From Fodinibacter sp963834965 (GTDB lineage Bacteria; Actinomycetota; Actinomycetes; Actinomycetales; Dermatophilaceae), in assembly GCA_963834965.1 (NCBI GenBank), contig CAWIEI010000003.1, forward strand, positions 1 to 64,000: 64,000 nucleotides of DNA, read 5' to 3'. The translations under genes were made by a program, and so were the position numbers. The notes below the pieces were generated by a model that searched no databases, had not been told where the DNA came from, and saw nothing but the letters and a program-made list of their open reading frames with translations. Below are positions 17,602-26,605 of the stretch, one piece after another. How positions within the stretch are numbered: the stretch's first letter is position 1; every line of letters starts with the position of its first letter.

Positions 17602-18612
17602 GTGCTCGTCCCCGAGCGGGAGATCCGGGCTGAGGTGGCCCTCTGCCGGCCCGACGGCCGGCTGAACCCGGCCGCGGTCGGGTGGACCCGGCATCCGCTG
17701 CACGACACCAGCCGCATCGGCACCGGCCGGCACGGCTGGGGTCGCAACAAGCGCTGGGAGTACTGGGCGGTGACCACCCCGACCCACCTGGTCGGGGTCA
17801 CGGTCTCGTCGCTCGACTACGCCGGGGTGCACGCGATCTGGGTGCACGACCGGCGAACCGGCGAGACCATCAGCGCCGACGTCATCGACCCGCTCGCCCG
17901 CGGCGCGACCCTGCCACCGCGGTTGGATGCCGGGCCCGCCCGGGCGCGCACGAAGCACCTGTCGATCGACGTCGATCCGGTGGCCGACGGCACCCGTCTG
18001 CAGGTCACCGCGCCCCGGCTGCGGCTCGACGTGCTGGCCGCCCGGCCGCCGGGGCACGAGGCGATGGGCGTGGTCGTGCCGTGGTCGCCGCGGCTGTTCC
18101 AGTACACCGTCAAGGACGTCGCACGCCCGGCCACCGGGCGGCTGTGGGTCGACGGCCTCGAGCACGCCGTCCCTGCCGGCGAGTCGTGGGCGGTGCTCGA
18201 CCACGGCCGGGGCCGGTGGCCCTACTCGATGCACTGGAACTGGGGCGCCGGGTCGGGTGTGGTCGAAGGCCGCGTGATCGGCGTGCAGGTCGGCGGCCGC
18301 TGGACCGACGGCACCAGCTCGACCGAGAACGCCCTGGTGGTCGACGGCCGCGTGCACAAGGTCAGCGAGGAGCTCGCCTGGGAGTACGACCCGGCTGACT
18401 GGCTGGCGCCGTGGCGGGTGCACGGCGAGCTCGTCGACCTCACCTTCACGCCGTTCTGGGACCACGCCTCATCGACCAACCTCGGCGTGCTGGCGCAGCG
18501 CGCCGACCAGTGCTTCGGGCACTGGACCGGGTGGATGAGCGACGACGCGGGAGCGCGGGTCGGCGTCGACGGCATCCTCGGGTGGGCCGAGGACGTCCAG
18601 AACCGGTGGTGA
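17602..18612 (+). CDS. DUF2804 family protein
   Basis: A 336-residue soluble protein with the features of the DUF2804 family: WEYWAVTTPTHLVGVTVSSLDYAG near residue 52, VVPWSPRLFQYTVKD near 153, and WNWGAGSG near 213. No biochemical function is known to me for this family. GTG start 5 bp after the lactone oxidase stop, so probably in that operon. Its last 144 bp are overlapped on the other strand by the tail of the acyltransferase gene. Confidence 0.75.
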   Translation: MLVPEREIRAEVALCRPDGRLNPAAVGWTRHPLHDTSRIGTGRHGWGRNKRWEYWAVTTPTHLVGVTVSSLDYAGVHAIWVHDRRTGETISADVIDPLARGATLPPRLDAGPARARTKHLSIDVDPVADGTRLQVTAPRLRLDVLAARPPGHEAMGVVVPWSPRLFQYTVKDVARPATGRLWVDGLEHAVPAGESWAVLDHGRGRWPYSMHWNWGAGSGVVEGRVIGVQVGGRWTDGTSSTENALVVDGRVHKVSEELAWEYDPADWLAPWRVHGELVDLTFTPFWDHASSTNLGVLAQRADQCFGHWTGWMSDDAGARVGVDGILGWAEDVQNRW

Positions 18613-19218
18613 CGGGTCACGTTCAGGCAGAAGCGGATTCGCTGCCGCTACCGCCGCCGGCGTGAGCTCCTCGCGCAGCCGCGGCTCGGTGCGCCGCTCG
18701 GGGTGGATGCCGCGCTTGTCGGCGTAGAAGGCGCGCACGAAGTCCATGTCGGCGACCACGTCGCTCGTGGCGGTGAAGGTGGGGCCGAACCCGGAGGTGC
18801 GCGACGGGCCGTCGATGAAGGCCAGCGAGATCGGCAGCTTGGTCGTGCGCGAGAGGCGCCAGAAGCCCGACTTCCAGTACTCGCCCTGGGTGCGGGTGCC
18901 CTCGGCGGCCAGGATCAGCAGGAACGGCTCACCGCTCCTCGCCTCGCGCACCAGCTCGCGGACCACCGACCCGGGGTTGGCGCGGTCGAGCGGGATGCCG
19001 CCGAGCCGGGGGAGCAGCCAGCCGAGCGGCCCGCGGAACAGCTCCTTCTTGATGAGCACCCGCGGGGCGACGCCGCCGCGCCACATGATGAGCAGCATCA
19101 TCACGAAGTCCCAGTTGGAGGTGTGCGGAGCCCCCACGAGGATGCCGCTGCGGGGCACCTCGCCGACGGCGGTCCACCGGGTCGCCCACAGCACGAACCT
19201 GGCCAGCCGGCTCAGCAT
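18469..19218 (-). CDS. 1-acylglycerol-3-phosphate acyltransferase-like protein (PlsC family)
   Basis: A 249-residue membrane-associated acyltransferase. APHTSNWDF (about residue 30) is the variant H-x4-D catalytic motif, GGIPLDR (about 74) and LAAEGTRTQGEYWKSGF (about 103) are the substrate-binding blocks. Start at the ATG at 19218; the open frame upstream is arginine-rich shadow. The conserved part ends near residue 200, and the last 48 codons run antisense through the end of the DUF2804 gene with a Pro/Asp-rich, unconserved-looking sequence, so the original stop may have been lost. Probable role: phospholipid or glycolipid acyl transfer. Confidence 0.8.
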   Translation of the reverse strand: MLSRLARFVLWATRWTAVGEVPRSGILVGAPHTSNWDFVMMLLIMWRGGVAPRVLIKKELFRGPLGWLLPRLGGIPLDRANPGSVVRELVREARSGEPFLLILAAEGTRTQGEYWKSGFWRLSRTTKLPISLAFIDGPSRTSGFGPTFTATSDVVADMDFVRAFYADKRGIHPERRTEPRLREELTPAAVAAANPLLPERDPSPPVLDVLGPPEDAVDADPRSRVVAHPPGPVPEALVGALRQHAEVGR

Positions 19219-19303
19219 CACGGGTCCTCTCCCGGACCCCGCCGCGACGGCAGCGTCCTGCGCCACCACGGTACGGGAGGCCCGGTGGCGCCTCGGTCGG
19301 CAG

Positions 19304-20071
19304 TCAGTAGCGCAGCCGCAGGCGCGGCGCCCGGAACCACGGGTCGAAGTAGGTGCCGAACCGGGCACGGGCCTCGGCGATGCGCCCGGCCGGGTCGTCG
19401 AGCAGCACGTCGACGCCGTGACCGAAGCTCAGCGCGTCGACCGGCAGGCCCTCCAGCCGCTCCAGCGAGGTCACCCATGCCTCGGCGTCCGAGCCGACGG
19501 CCGCGGAGAAACCGCCCCACAGGGTGTCACCGGCCAGCAGCACCGACCGCCCGCCGACCCGGGCCACGACGCACACCGACCCCGGGGTGTGCCCGGGCGT
19601 GTGCACCACCTGCAGCAACGCTCCACCGAGGTCGAGCACCTGCCCGTCCGACAGCGCGACCGGCTCGAACGCGGGGAACACCTCGCCGTAGAGCGACCCG
19701 GCGCAGGTGCGCACGGGGTCGCCGGTGCGCACCGCCTCACCGTCACCGGGGTGCAGGTGGACGGGGATGCCGTGCGCGGCCCACCGCGCTCCGTCACCGA
19801 CGTGGTCGAAGTGGCCGTGGGTGGCGACCACCGCGGTCACCGCGGTGGGGATGACGCCGGCCTCGAGCAGGGTCTGGTCGAGCAGGTCGGCCCCGAGGCC
19901 GCTGCCACAGTCGACCAGGGCGGCCCGCTGCCCGGTGACGAGGTAGGCGGCGGCGTCCCAGGCGTGGGTGATGCCGGGCCCCGCCACCTGCCACAGCCCG
20001 TCGGACAGCCATACCGGGGTGCCCGGGCCCGCGGCCCGACCGCCCGCCGGCGCCGCCGCAGCCGTCGTCAT
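19304..20071 (-). CDS. Metallo-beta-lactamase-fold hydrolase
   Basis: A 255-residue protein with the binuclear-metal motif THGHFDHVGD (about residue 85), the third ligand region HTPGHTPGS (about 152) and AGDTLW (about 173), plus a late histidine in SFGHGVD. This is the MBL superfamily (glyoxalase II/lactonase-like); the substrate is unknown. The ATG at 20071 overlaps the stop codon of the upstream glycosidase fusion (ATGA), so the two are translated from one mRNA and may act in the same pathway. No export signal is seen. Confidence 0.82.
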   Translation of the reverse strand: MTTAAAAPAGGRAAGPGTPVWLSDGLWQVAGPGITHAWDAAAYLVTGQRAALVDCGSGLGADLLDQTLLEAGVIPTAVTAVVATHGHFDHVGDGARWAAHGIPVHLHPGDGEAVRTGDPVRTCAGSLYGEVFPAFEPVALSDGQVLDLGGALLQVVHTPGHTPGSVCVVARVGGRSVLLAGDTLWGGFSAAVGSDAEAWVTSLERLEGLPVDALSFGHGVDVLLDDPAGRIAEARARFGTYFDPWFRAPRLRLRY

Positions 20072-23000
20072 GGCGCCCCCACGAGGTCCGGCGCGGCCGG
20101 AGTGGGCCGGTCCGGCGGGGGCAGCGAGATGACGCAGGCACTGACCCACTCCAGCTGGGGAAGCGGCATCGGGCGCACCGGCCCCACGACGTCGAGGTCG
20201 GTGCGCAGGCGCAGGTCGGTGCTCGATGCGCCGACCCACACCGTGTGCCGGCCGGGGTCGACGATCCGCTCGGTGCGCCCGGCGTGCGCGAAGGCACCGG
20301 CCGGCACGGTGAAGGTGACCCGCACCGACCTCCCGGCTGGAACGGCGACCCGGGTGAAGCCGAGCAGCTCGAGCGCCGGCCGGGACACCTCCCCCACGTG
20401 ATCACGGGCGTAGAGCTGCACGACGTCCTCACCGTCGAGCGCCCCGGTGTTGCTGACGGTCAGCGACAGCTGCACCTGCCCGTCGACACCCACCGTCGGG
20501 CTGGACACGGCCAGGTCGGTGTACGCGAACGGGCTGTACCCCAGCCCGTGCCCGAAGGCGAAGCGCGGGCGAGTGGTCTCGTCGAGGTAGTGGTGCCGCG
20601 CCAGCGGCTTCGAGGAGTGGTGCACCGGTTGCTGCCCGGCGCCCCGGGCGAAGGTGATCGGGCAGCGGCCCGACGGGTTGAGCTCGCCGAACACCACACG
20701 GGCCAGGGCGTCGGCGCCGGCCTCTCCGCCGAACCAGACGCTCAGCAGGGCGGCCGCGTCGTCGCACACCCCCAGGTCGAGCCCGCGGCCGGCCGTGATG
20801 ACCGCGACGGTGGGGGTACCGGTGGCCAGCACGGCGGCCACCAGTTCGGGCTGGGACCCCGGCAGGGTCAGGGTGTGCCGGTCGGTGCCCTCACCGACGG
20901 TGCCGGTGCCGAAGTGCCCCGGCCGGTCCCCGACCAGGACGATCACGACGTCGGCGTCGCGCGCGGCCCGGGCCGCCTCCTCGATCCCGGCCGGGTCGTC
21001 GCGGTACCCGGCATCCGGCCCGCCGGTGAAGGTGGCCTCGACCAAGCCGCGGGTTGCGAGGTGGCCAGCCGGGCGGCAGGCCACCACGGGGACCACCTGC
21101 GCGCCGTGCCGATCGGCGACCTCGCACAGGGCCTGCAGCAAGGTCGGCACCTTTGGGCCGCAGGCGAACCGGTCTTCGTGGAAGCGGTAGCCGACGTGGT
21201 TGGGCCACGAGTAGCTGCCGGCCAGCACGCTCGGGTCGTCGACCCACGGGCCGACCACCGCAACCCGGCGGACACCGCGCAATGGCAGCACGCCGTCGTT
21301 GCGCAGCAGGGTGACCGACCGGTCAGCCAGCGCCCGCGCCGCGTCGCGCGCGGCGGATGGGTCGAGCGGCACGTGCGGGTCCGGGGGGCAGGGGTGCTCG
21401 AAGAGGCCGAGCCGGAACTTCAGCGTCAGCACCCGGGCCACGGCCGCGTCCAGCAGCGCGACCGGCACGCGCCCGGCATCCACGGCCGCCACCAGGGCCG
21501 GGTAGTGGTCGGGCTCGGGCAGCTCGAGGTCGACGCCGGCGGCCAGCGCCAGCGCGGCGGACTGCTCGCGGTCGGCCGCCACGTGGTGGGCGGTGACCAG
21601 GAAGTTGAGCGCCCAGTAGTCGCTGACCACCGGCCCGTCGAAGTGCAGCCGCCGGCGCAGCAGCCCGTCGAGCAGGGCTGTCGAGCCGGTGACCGCGTCG
21701 CCGTCGATGTCGTGGTACCCGCTCATGACGGCCGCGACCCCGGCGGACACCGCGGCGGCGAATGGCGGCAGGTGCACGTCGGTGAGCTCGCGCCACCCGG
21801 CGTGCACCGGGGCGGTGTTGTGCCCGGCCTCGGGGGCTGCGTGGCCGACGAAGTGCTTGGCGCACGCGCCGACACCGGCCGACTGCAGGCCGCGGACGTA
21901 GGCGGCGCCGAGGGTCGAGACCAGCAGCGGGTCCTCCCCGATGCACTCCTCGACGCGCCCGAAGCGATGGTCGCGGGCGATGTCGAGGACGGGCGCGAGG
22001 CCGAGGTGGATGCCGAGCCCGGCCAGCTGCTGACCCACGGCCGCGGCGGCGGCGCCCACGTGCTCGGGGCTGAAGGTGGCACCCCACGCGAGCGCCGACG
22101 GCAGGACGGTGGCCCCCGGGGCCATCAGCCCGGTCAGGCACTCCTCGTGCACCAGGGCCGGGATGCCCAGGCGGGTGCCGTCGACGAGGAACCGCTGCAC
22201 GGCACCCACCTGTTCGGCCGTCAGCGGCGGTGGCGTCGGCCCGGACCCGTAGGGCCGGGTGAGGCTGCCGAACCCGTGCGGCTGAGCGGTGCGCAGGACG
22301 GCGAGGAACGTGCCGTCCGCGAAGGCGGCCTGGTGCTCGTCGCGTTCGTTCACCCAGACCCCGGTGAGCTGGGCGACCTTCTCCTGCGTGCTCATGGCGG
22401 CGAGCAGCGCTGCGGCGCGGGCCTGCGGCGGGGCGGTCGGCTCGAGCCACGGCCGAGCGGCAGCGACGGCTCGCGCCCCGTCACCGTTGGTGGCTGGTGC
22501 CTCGTCGTGCTGCGGCAGGGTCGGAAGCGGTTGCACGGGTGGGCGGTCGGCGTCGGACCACTCGCACAGGTCGACCTCGGTCGGCGCCGCGGACGGGTCG
22601 TGCGGCACCAGCAGGGTGAGCAGCTGGTGCCCGTGCAGCTCGATCCGCAGGTGCCGCCCGCCGAGCCGGATGCCGGCGCTGGTAGGGGCGCCGGAGGTCT
22701 CGAAGACCCGGATGACGGTGACCGGTAGGGCCGGGTCCTCGGGGGCCTTGAGCACGGTCAGGGCGGCGGTGCCGTCGGTGACGCACGCGAACGACGCGTT
22801 GCCGGGCAACGTGCCGGGGTGCGCTCCCTCCCGCGCGACGGTGACCGGGTCGACCAGCGTCGCGGCCGCCTCGACGACAGCAGCGGATGCCGGCCGAGCG
22901 GGGTCGGGCGTGAACGGCACCAGGCGCACCCGGAAGCGGTGGGTGCCGATGTCGAGGTGCGGCAGCTCCGGGTCGGTGGCCGCCGGCGCCGGGTCGTGCC

Positions 23001-25080
23001 AGGCGTACAGCGGTGAGCGGGCCAGCGTGAGGCCGACGTCGGCGGTAGGCGCGAAATTGGCTGCATCGCAACGGGTGTCGATGTCCGCAGCGCTCAGCCC
23101 CTCGACCGCCACCCCCAGCCCGGTGGGGGCGCCGTCGACCAGGCCGGTGACGGCCAGCCAGGAGTGCAGCGGCTCCTCGGAGCCGTCCGCGGCGCGCGTG
23201 GTGCTGCCGTAGGGCACCTCCCACCGCGCCTCCGGGCCGGCGGGGGAGGCGGGGGAGGCGGGGGAGGCGGGGGAGGCGGGGGAGGCGCCGACGATCGCGG
23301 TCCGGAAGCGCAGCTTGGCCACGGTGTGCGGCGCGGCCCAGGTCAGCCGGGCTCGCACCTCCACAAAGGGGTCACCGGCGCAGAGCAAGTAGTCCTCGAC
23401 CAGCCGGTTCGGGCCCAGCGTGCTGACCACGCGCAGGGACCACCGCACCGGGCCGTCCTCGAGCACGGTGGGCTGCGCGTCGCCGAAGGCGTGCGCCCCG
23501 CCGGCGAACTGGCGCACCCGGTGCCCCCAGGTGTCGCTGTCGTCGGCCAGGGATACGGCGTGCGCGCCGTCGCCGAGCACGTTGGGCCCGCGGGCTGTGC
23601 GCAGCAGCACCGGGCGACCGGTGGCACGGTCGAGCTCGAGGCGCACCAGGCCGTTGTCGAGCACCGGTTCCTCACCCTCGCGCAGACTCCGCTCCGCCGC
23701 CGCCCGTCCGGTGCCGCCCGCGGCGGGCCGCAGCCGCAGCGCCCGGTAGCCCAGCCCGTGCACGTCGACCCGCACCAGCAACCGTCGGGCCCAGCCACCC
23801 ATCGTGGTCTCGCCGGGCACGGCCTGGCTGACCAGCACCGCGCCGGTGGTGGCGTCCTCGACCTGCAGCGGCCCCGGCTCACCGTGGGCGTGCGGGATCT
23901 CGACGGTCGTGCTGGTGTCGGCAGGGTGCGGGTTGAACGCCAGGTAGCACTGGGTGTCGGGCTGGAACGGCAGCTCGACGCGCGCGGCCAGGCTCTGCAG
24001 GGCACGGTCGGTGGCGCGGTCGGCGACGGTTGCCGCATAACCGAGCTGGTCGCGGGCGTCGTCGTAGGCGGCCGGGATGGCGGTGCCGGCCAGGGTGTCG
24101 TGGAACTGGTTGAACAGGGTCACCTTCCACGCGTCGGCCAGCTCGGCACGCGGGTAGCTGAGCCCGGCCACGCCGGCTGCGACGGTGGCCCAGCGCTCGG
24201 CACGCAGCAGCGAGCGCTCGGCCCGCCGCATCCACCGCTTCATGTCCTGGTGCGCGCTGTAGCACCCGACCGAGTGCCGGTGCAGGTCGCCGGCCACCTC
24301 GGGGAGCGCCGCGCCGTCGTGCGCAGCGAAGAACGCCCCGAGGGTCGAGGGGCGCAGCTGCGGCAGGTCGGTGAAGCCGTGCAGCCGTCGCAGCGTGTCG
24401 AGGTTCTCGCGAGTGGGGCCGCCACCGTGGTTGCCGACGCCGTAGAAGATCGCGACGTCACCGTCTGGGGACAGCAGCCCGAGCGACTTGTCGATGTGCC
24501 CGGCGATGTCCCAGCGCGAGGTGCCGTACTCGTTGGGGATGCGGAACGCCGTCACCACGGCGCCATCCGGCCCCACCCAGCGGAACGGACCTGCGGGCAG
24601 CTGCTGCTCGTGGGGACCGGGGCGCAGGAACGCGTAGCGGGTGAGCCCGGCGCCGGCCAGCAGCTGCGGCAGGGATGCCGGGTGGCCGAAGCTGTCCTGG
24701 CACAGGCCGATGTCGGTGCGCACCCCGAAGGCGCGGGCCAGGTAGCGCTGTCCGTGCAGGGCCTGGCGGGCCAGCGACTCCCCGAGCGGGAGGTTGGTGT
24801 CGGGTTCGACCCACCAGCCGCCGGCCAGCTGCCAGCGGCCGGTGGCCACGTGACGGGCGATCTCGGCGTGCTGGGCGGGGTCGGTGTCGGCCAGCCAGTC
24901 GAGGAACACCACCTGGTTCTGGGTGAACACGAACTCGGGGTACTCGGCCAGGCGGTCCAGTGCGGAGGCGAACGTGGCCCGCACCTCGGCACGACCCTCC
25001 GGTGCGCACCAGGTCCACACCGGGTCGATGTGGGCGTTGCCGATCATGTGGGCGGTACGACGGGCGAGCGTAGGGCTCAT
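20068..25080 (-). CDS. Fused GH38 alpha-mannosidase and GH3 beta-glucosidase
   Basis: A 1670-residue two-enzyme fusion. Residues about 10-880 are a complete GH38 alpha-mannosidase: metal motif NAHIDPVWTW (about 14), nucleophile region CQDSFGH (about 127), middle helical domain with HQDMKRWMRRAE (about 280), and beta-sandwich C-terminus. Residues about 920-1640 are a complete GH3 enzyme: RVEECIGEDP (about 1055), KHFVGHAAPEAGHN (about 1082), nucleophile GPVVSDYW (about 1145), then the second GH3 domain and a fibronectin-III-like end. A (Ala-Ser-Pro)n run lies in the GH38 C-terminal domain. The ATG at 25080 has GGAGA upstream; no signal peptide, so it is probably cytoplasmic. Likely role: joint removal of alpha-mannosyl and beta-glycosyl units from an imported glycan. 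Confidence 0.88.
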   Translation of the reverse strand: MSPTLARRTAHMIGNAHIDPVWTWCAPEGRAEVRATFASALDRLAEYPEFVFTQNQVVFLDWLADTDPAQHAEIARHVATGRWQLAGGWWVEPDTNLPLGESLARQALHGQRYLARAFGVRTDIGLCQDSFGHPASLPQLLAGAGLTRYAFLRPGPHEQQLPAGPFRWVGPDGAVVTAFRIPNEYGTSRWDIAGHIDKSLGLLSPDGDVAIFYGVGNHGGGPTRENLDTLRRLHGFTDLPQLRPSTLGAFFAAHDGAALPEVAGDLHRHSVGCYSAHQDMKRWMRRAERSLLRAERWATVAAGVAGLSYPRAELADAWKVTLFNQFHDTLAGTAIPAAYDDARDQLGYAATVADRATDRALQSLAARVELPFQPDTQCYLAFNPHPADTSTTVEIPHAHGEPGPLQVEDATTGAVLVSQAVPGETTMGGWARRLLVRVDVHGLGYRALRLRPAAGGTGRAAAERSLREGEEPVLDNGLVRLELDRATGRPVLLRTARGPNVLGDGAHAVSLADDSDTWGHRVRQFAGGAHAFGDAQPTVLEDGPVRWSLRVVSTLGPNRLVEDYLLCAGDPFVEVRARLTWAAPHTVAKLRFRTAIVGASPASPASPASPASPAGPEARWEVPYGSTTRAADGSEEPLHSWLAVTGLVDGAPTGLGVAVEGLSAADIDTRCDAANFAPTADVGLTLARSPLYAWHDPAPAATDPELPHLDIGTHRFRVRLVPFTPDPARPASAAVVEAAATLVDPVTVAREGAHPGTLPGNASFACVTDGTAALTVLKAPEDPALPVTVIRVFETSGAPTSAGIRLGGRHLRIELHGHQLLTLLVPHDPSAAPTEVDLCEWSDADRPPVQPLPTLPQHDEAPATNGDGARAVAAARPWLEPTAPPQARAAALLAAMSTQEKVAQLTGVWVNERDEHQAAFADGTFLAVLRTAQPHGFGSLTRPYGSGPTPPPLTAEQVGAVQRFLVDGTRLGIPALVHEECLTGLMAPGATVLPSALAWGATFSPEHVGAAAAAVGQQLAGLGIHLGLAPVLDIARDHRFGRVEECIGEDPLLVSTLGAAYVRGLQSAGVGACAKHFVGHAAPEAGHNTAPVHAGWRELTDVHLPPFAAAVSAGVAAVMSGYHDIDGDAVTGSTALLDGLLRRRLHFDGPVVSDYWALNFLVTAHHVAADREQSAALALAAGVDLELPEPDHYPALVAAVDAGRVPVALLDAAVARVLTLKFRLGLFEHPCPPDPHVPLDPSAARDAARALADRSVTLLRNDGVLPLRGVRRVAVVGPWVDDPSVLAGSYSWPNHVGYRFHEDRFACGPKVPTLLQALCEVADRHGAQVVPVVACRPAGHLATRGLVEATFTGGPDAGYRDDPAGIEEAARAARDADVVIVLVGDRPGHFGTGTVGEGTDRHTLTLPGSQPELVAAVLATGTPTVAVITAGRGLDLGVCDDAAALLSVWFGGEAGADALARVVFGELNPSGRCPITFARGAGQQPVHHSSKPLARHHYLDETTRPRFAFGHGLGYSPFAYTDLAVSSPTVGVDGQVQLSLTVSNTGALDGEDVVQLYARDHVGEVSRPALELLGFTRVAVPAGRSVRVTFTVPAGAFAHAGRTERIVDPGRHTVWVGASSTDLRLRTDLDVVGPVRPMPLPQLEWVSACVISLPPPDRPTPAAPDLVGAP
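23242..23286. repeat. Five in-frame 9-bp repeats inside the glycosidase fusion
   Basis: GGGGGAGGC five times on the plus strand, encoding (Ala-Ser-Pro)n on the minus strand. Slippage would add or remove whole three-residue units in a surface loop of the GH38 C-terminal domain. Confidence 0.7.
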
Positions 25081-25268
25081 GATGGTCTCCGTGGCGGTAC
25101 TCGCTGTTTGGTTCCGGCCACTCACTCGAGCGTAGTCGGCGGTTCTCGCGGACCGAAGTGCATCCCGGGGCAACTGCCACAGCGGTTCTCAGCAGACCGA
25201 CAAGGCGCCGGATGCCGTGCGCACCCACGCCCGCCGGGAGGAGGATGGCGGGGGAGACAGGAGCTGCA
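25081..25268. promoter_or_regulatory. Divergent promoter region with a direct repeat
   Basis: 188 bp between the leftward glycosidase fusion and the rightward nitroreductase-like gene. GCGGTTCTC followed by GACCGA occurs at 25139-25156 and again at 25182-25200, 43 bp apart (about four helical turns). This could be a regulator site; no regulator gene lies beside it. I cannot assign -35/-10 boxes with confidence. Confidence 0.35.
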
Positions 25269-25754
25269 ATGCCGACCGACCTCGAACGTCCACCCCGCGA
25301 GCCCCGCCTGCCGCCCCGCTGGTTCGTCCGCCTCTTCTGGCAGCTGCACCGCGCCCTGTTCCGCGCCACTGGCGGCCGGCTCGGCCTGTGGGCCCCCACC
25401 AAGCGCTGGGGCACCCTGCGGCTGACGACGACCGGACGCCGCACCGGGCAGGCGCGACACGTCATCCTCGGCTACCTCGAGGACGGGCCGAACCTCGTGA
25501 CCCTCGCGATGAACGGCTGGGACCCCGCCGAGCCCGCCTGGTGGCTCAACCTGCAGGCGCACACCGAGGCCGAGGCCGAGCTCGCCGGGGCACGCCTGCA
25601 GGTCACCGGCCGCGCCGCCGTGGGCGAGGAGCGCGACCGGCTGTGGGCCCGCTGGGGCGAGGTCGACGCGAACCTCGACGCCTACGCGAGCCGCCGGCCA
25701 CACGGCACGGCCGTCGTGGTGCTCGAGCCGGTGCCGTCCACCCGCTCGGGGTGA
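25269..25754 (+). CDS. Nitroreductase/deazaflavin-dependent oxidoreductase family protein
   Basis: A 161-residue split-barrel protein of the DDN/F420H2-binding type. LRLTTTGRRTGQARHVILGY (about residues 50-69) and NLVTLAMNGWDPAEPAWWLNL (starting about 75) match the family's cofactor-binding blocks (TTGRKSG..R.. and GG...P.W..NL). Expected substrate: a quinone or xenobiotic reduced with F420H2; not provable here. Start at 25269, chosen because AGGAG sits 5 nt upstream; an in-frame ATG at 25245 has no usable spacing. The stop is followed at once by the ion-channel gene. Confidence 0.78.
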   Translation: MPTDLERPPREPRLPPRWFVRLFWQLHRALFRATGGRLGLWAPTKRWGTLRLTTTGRRTGQARHVILGYLEDGPNLVTLAMNGWDPAEPAWWLNLQAHTEAEAELAGARLQVTGRAAVGEERDRLWARWGEVDANLDAYASRRPHGTAVVVLEPVPSTRSG

Positions 25755-25780
25755 GGCACGAGAAACCCGTCGGCGCGAGC

Positions 25781-26605
25781 ATGGGGCCCATGAGCAGCCG
25801 TCTGCCCCGCAGGGCCCCCAGGCCCCACAAGGAGCGGCACGAGCTCAAGGACGTCGGCTACGAGATCTTCATCGCGGCCATCTCGGTACTGTCGATCGTC
25901 AACATCATCCTGATGGGCGTCGTGCACGAAGAGAGCCTGGACACGGTGCTGTTCGCGATGAACGTGCTGCTCACGCTCATCCTCTTCGGCGACTTCGTCT
26001 ACCGGCTGATCACCGCGCCGTCCCGACGGGCCTACTTCTTCAAGCAGTTCGGCTGGGCCGACCTGCTCGCGAGCCTGCCCGTGGCGGAGCTGAAGATCCT
26101 GCGCGTGTTCAGGCTCATCAGGGTCTTCCGCCTGCTGCGGGCCAACGGCGTCCGGGTGATCGGCAACCGGTTGATGCGCAACCGCGCCGGCAGTGCCCTG
26201 CTGACCCTGCTGCTGATGGGCATCCTGGTGCTCGAGTTCGGCAGCCTGTGGATGCTGGCCCTCGAGGAGGGGGCTCCCGACGCCAACATCGTCACGGCGT
26301 CGGACGCGCTCTGGTACACGATCGTCACCATCTCGACCGTCGGCTACGGCGACCAGTACCCGGTGACCACCCAGGGTCGGGTGCTCGGCGCGATCATCAT
26401 CGTCATCGGGGTCGGCATCTTCGGCACGTTCACCGGCTACCTGGCCAACGTCTTCCTCGCGCCCAAGCCTCCCAAGGAGGAGGTGGAGGTGCTCGAGACG
26501 CGCGAGCGGGTCGAGCACCTGCGGATGCTCATGGCGGAGCAGCGGAAGACGATCGACCAGCTCGACAAGCTGCTCACCGACGAGCTGACCGAGCCCGGCT
26601 CCTAG
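25781..26605 (+). CDS. Voltage-gated-type potassium channel (6-TM, one pore)
   Basis: A 274-residue membrane protein. Four hydrophobic segments precede an arginine-rich S4 (RVFRLIRVFRLLRANGVR, about 106-123), then S5, a pore helix and the selectivity filter STVGYGDQYP (about 186), S6, and a charged C-terminus predicted as coiled coil. The filter is the canonical K+ signature. Possible starts are the ATGs at 25781 and 25790, or a GTG at 25751 that overlaps the previous stop; I use 25781. Its TAG stop shares the tetranucleotide CTAG with the stop of convergent rarD. Confidence 0.85.
   Translation: MGPMSSRLPRRAPRPHKERHELKDVGYEIFIAAISVLSIVNIILMGVVHEESLDTVLFAMNVLLTLILFGDFVYRLITAPSRRAYFFKQFGWADLLASLPVAELKILRVFRLIRVFRLLRANGVRVIGNRLMRNRAGSALLTLLLMGILVLEFGSLWMLALEEGAPDANIVTASDALWYTIVTISTVGYGDQYPVTTQGRVLGAIIIVIGVGIFGTFTGYLANVFLAPKPPKEEVEVLETRERVEHLRMLMAEQRKTIDQLDKLLTDELTEPGS

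Noticed and set aside
20245..22728. Open frames of hundreds of codons antisense to the glycosidase fusion
   Set aside because: No family motif; composition is a GC-skew shadow and the fusion keeps full catalytic motifs on the minus strand.
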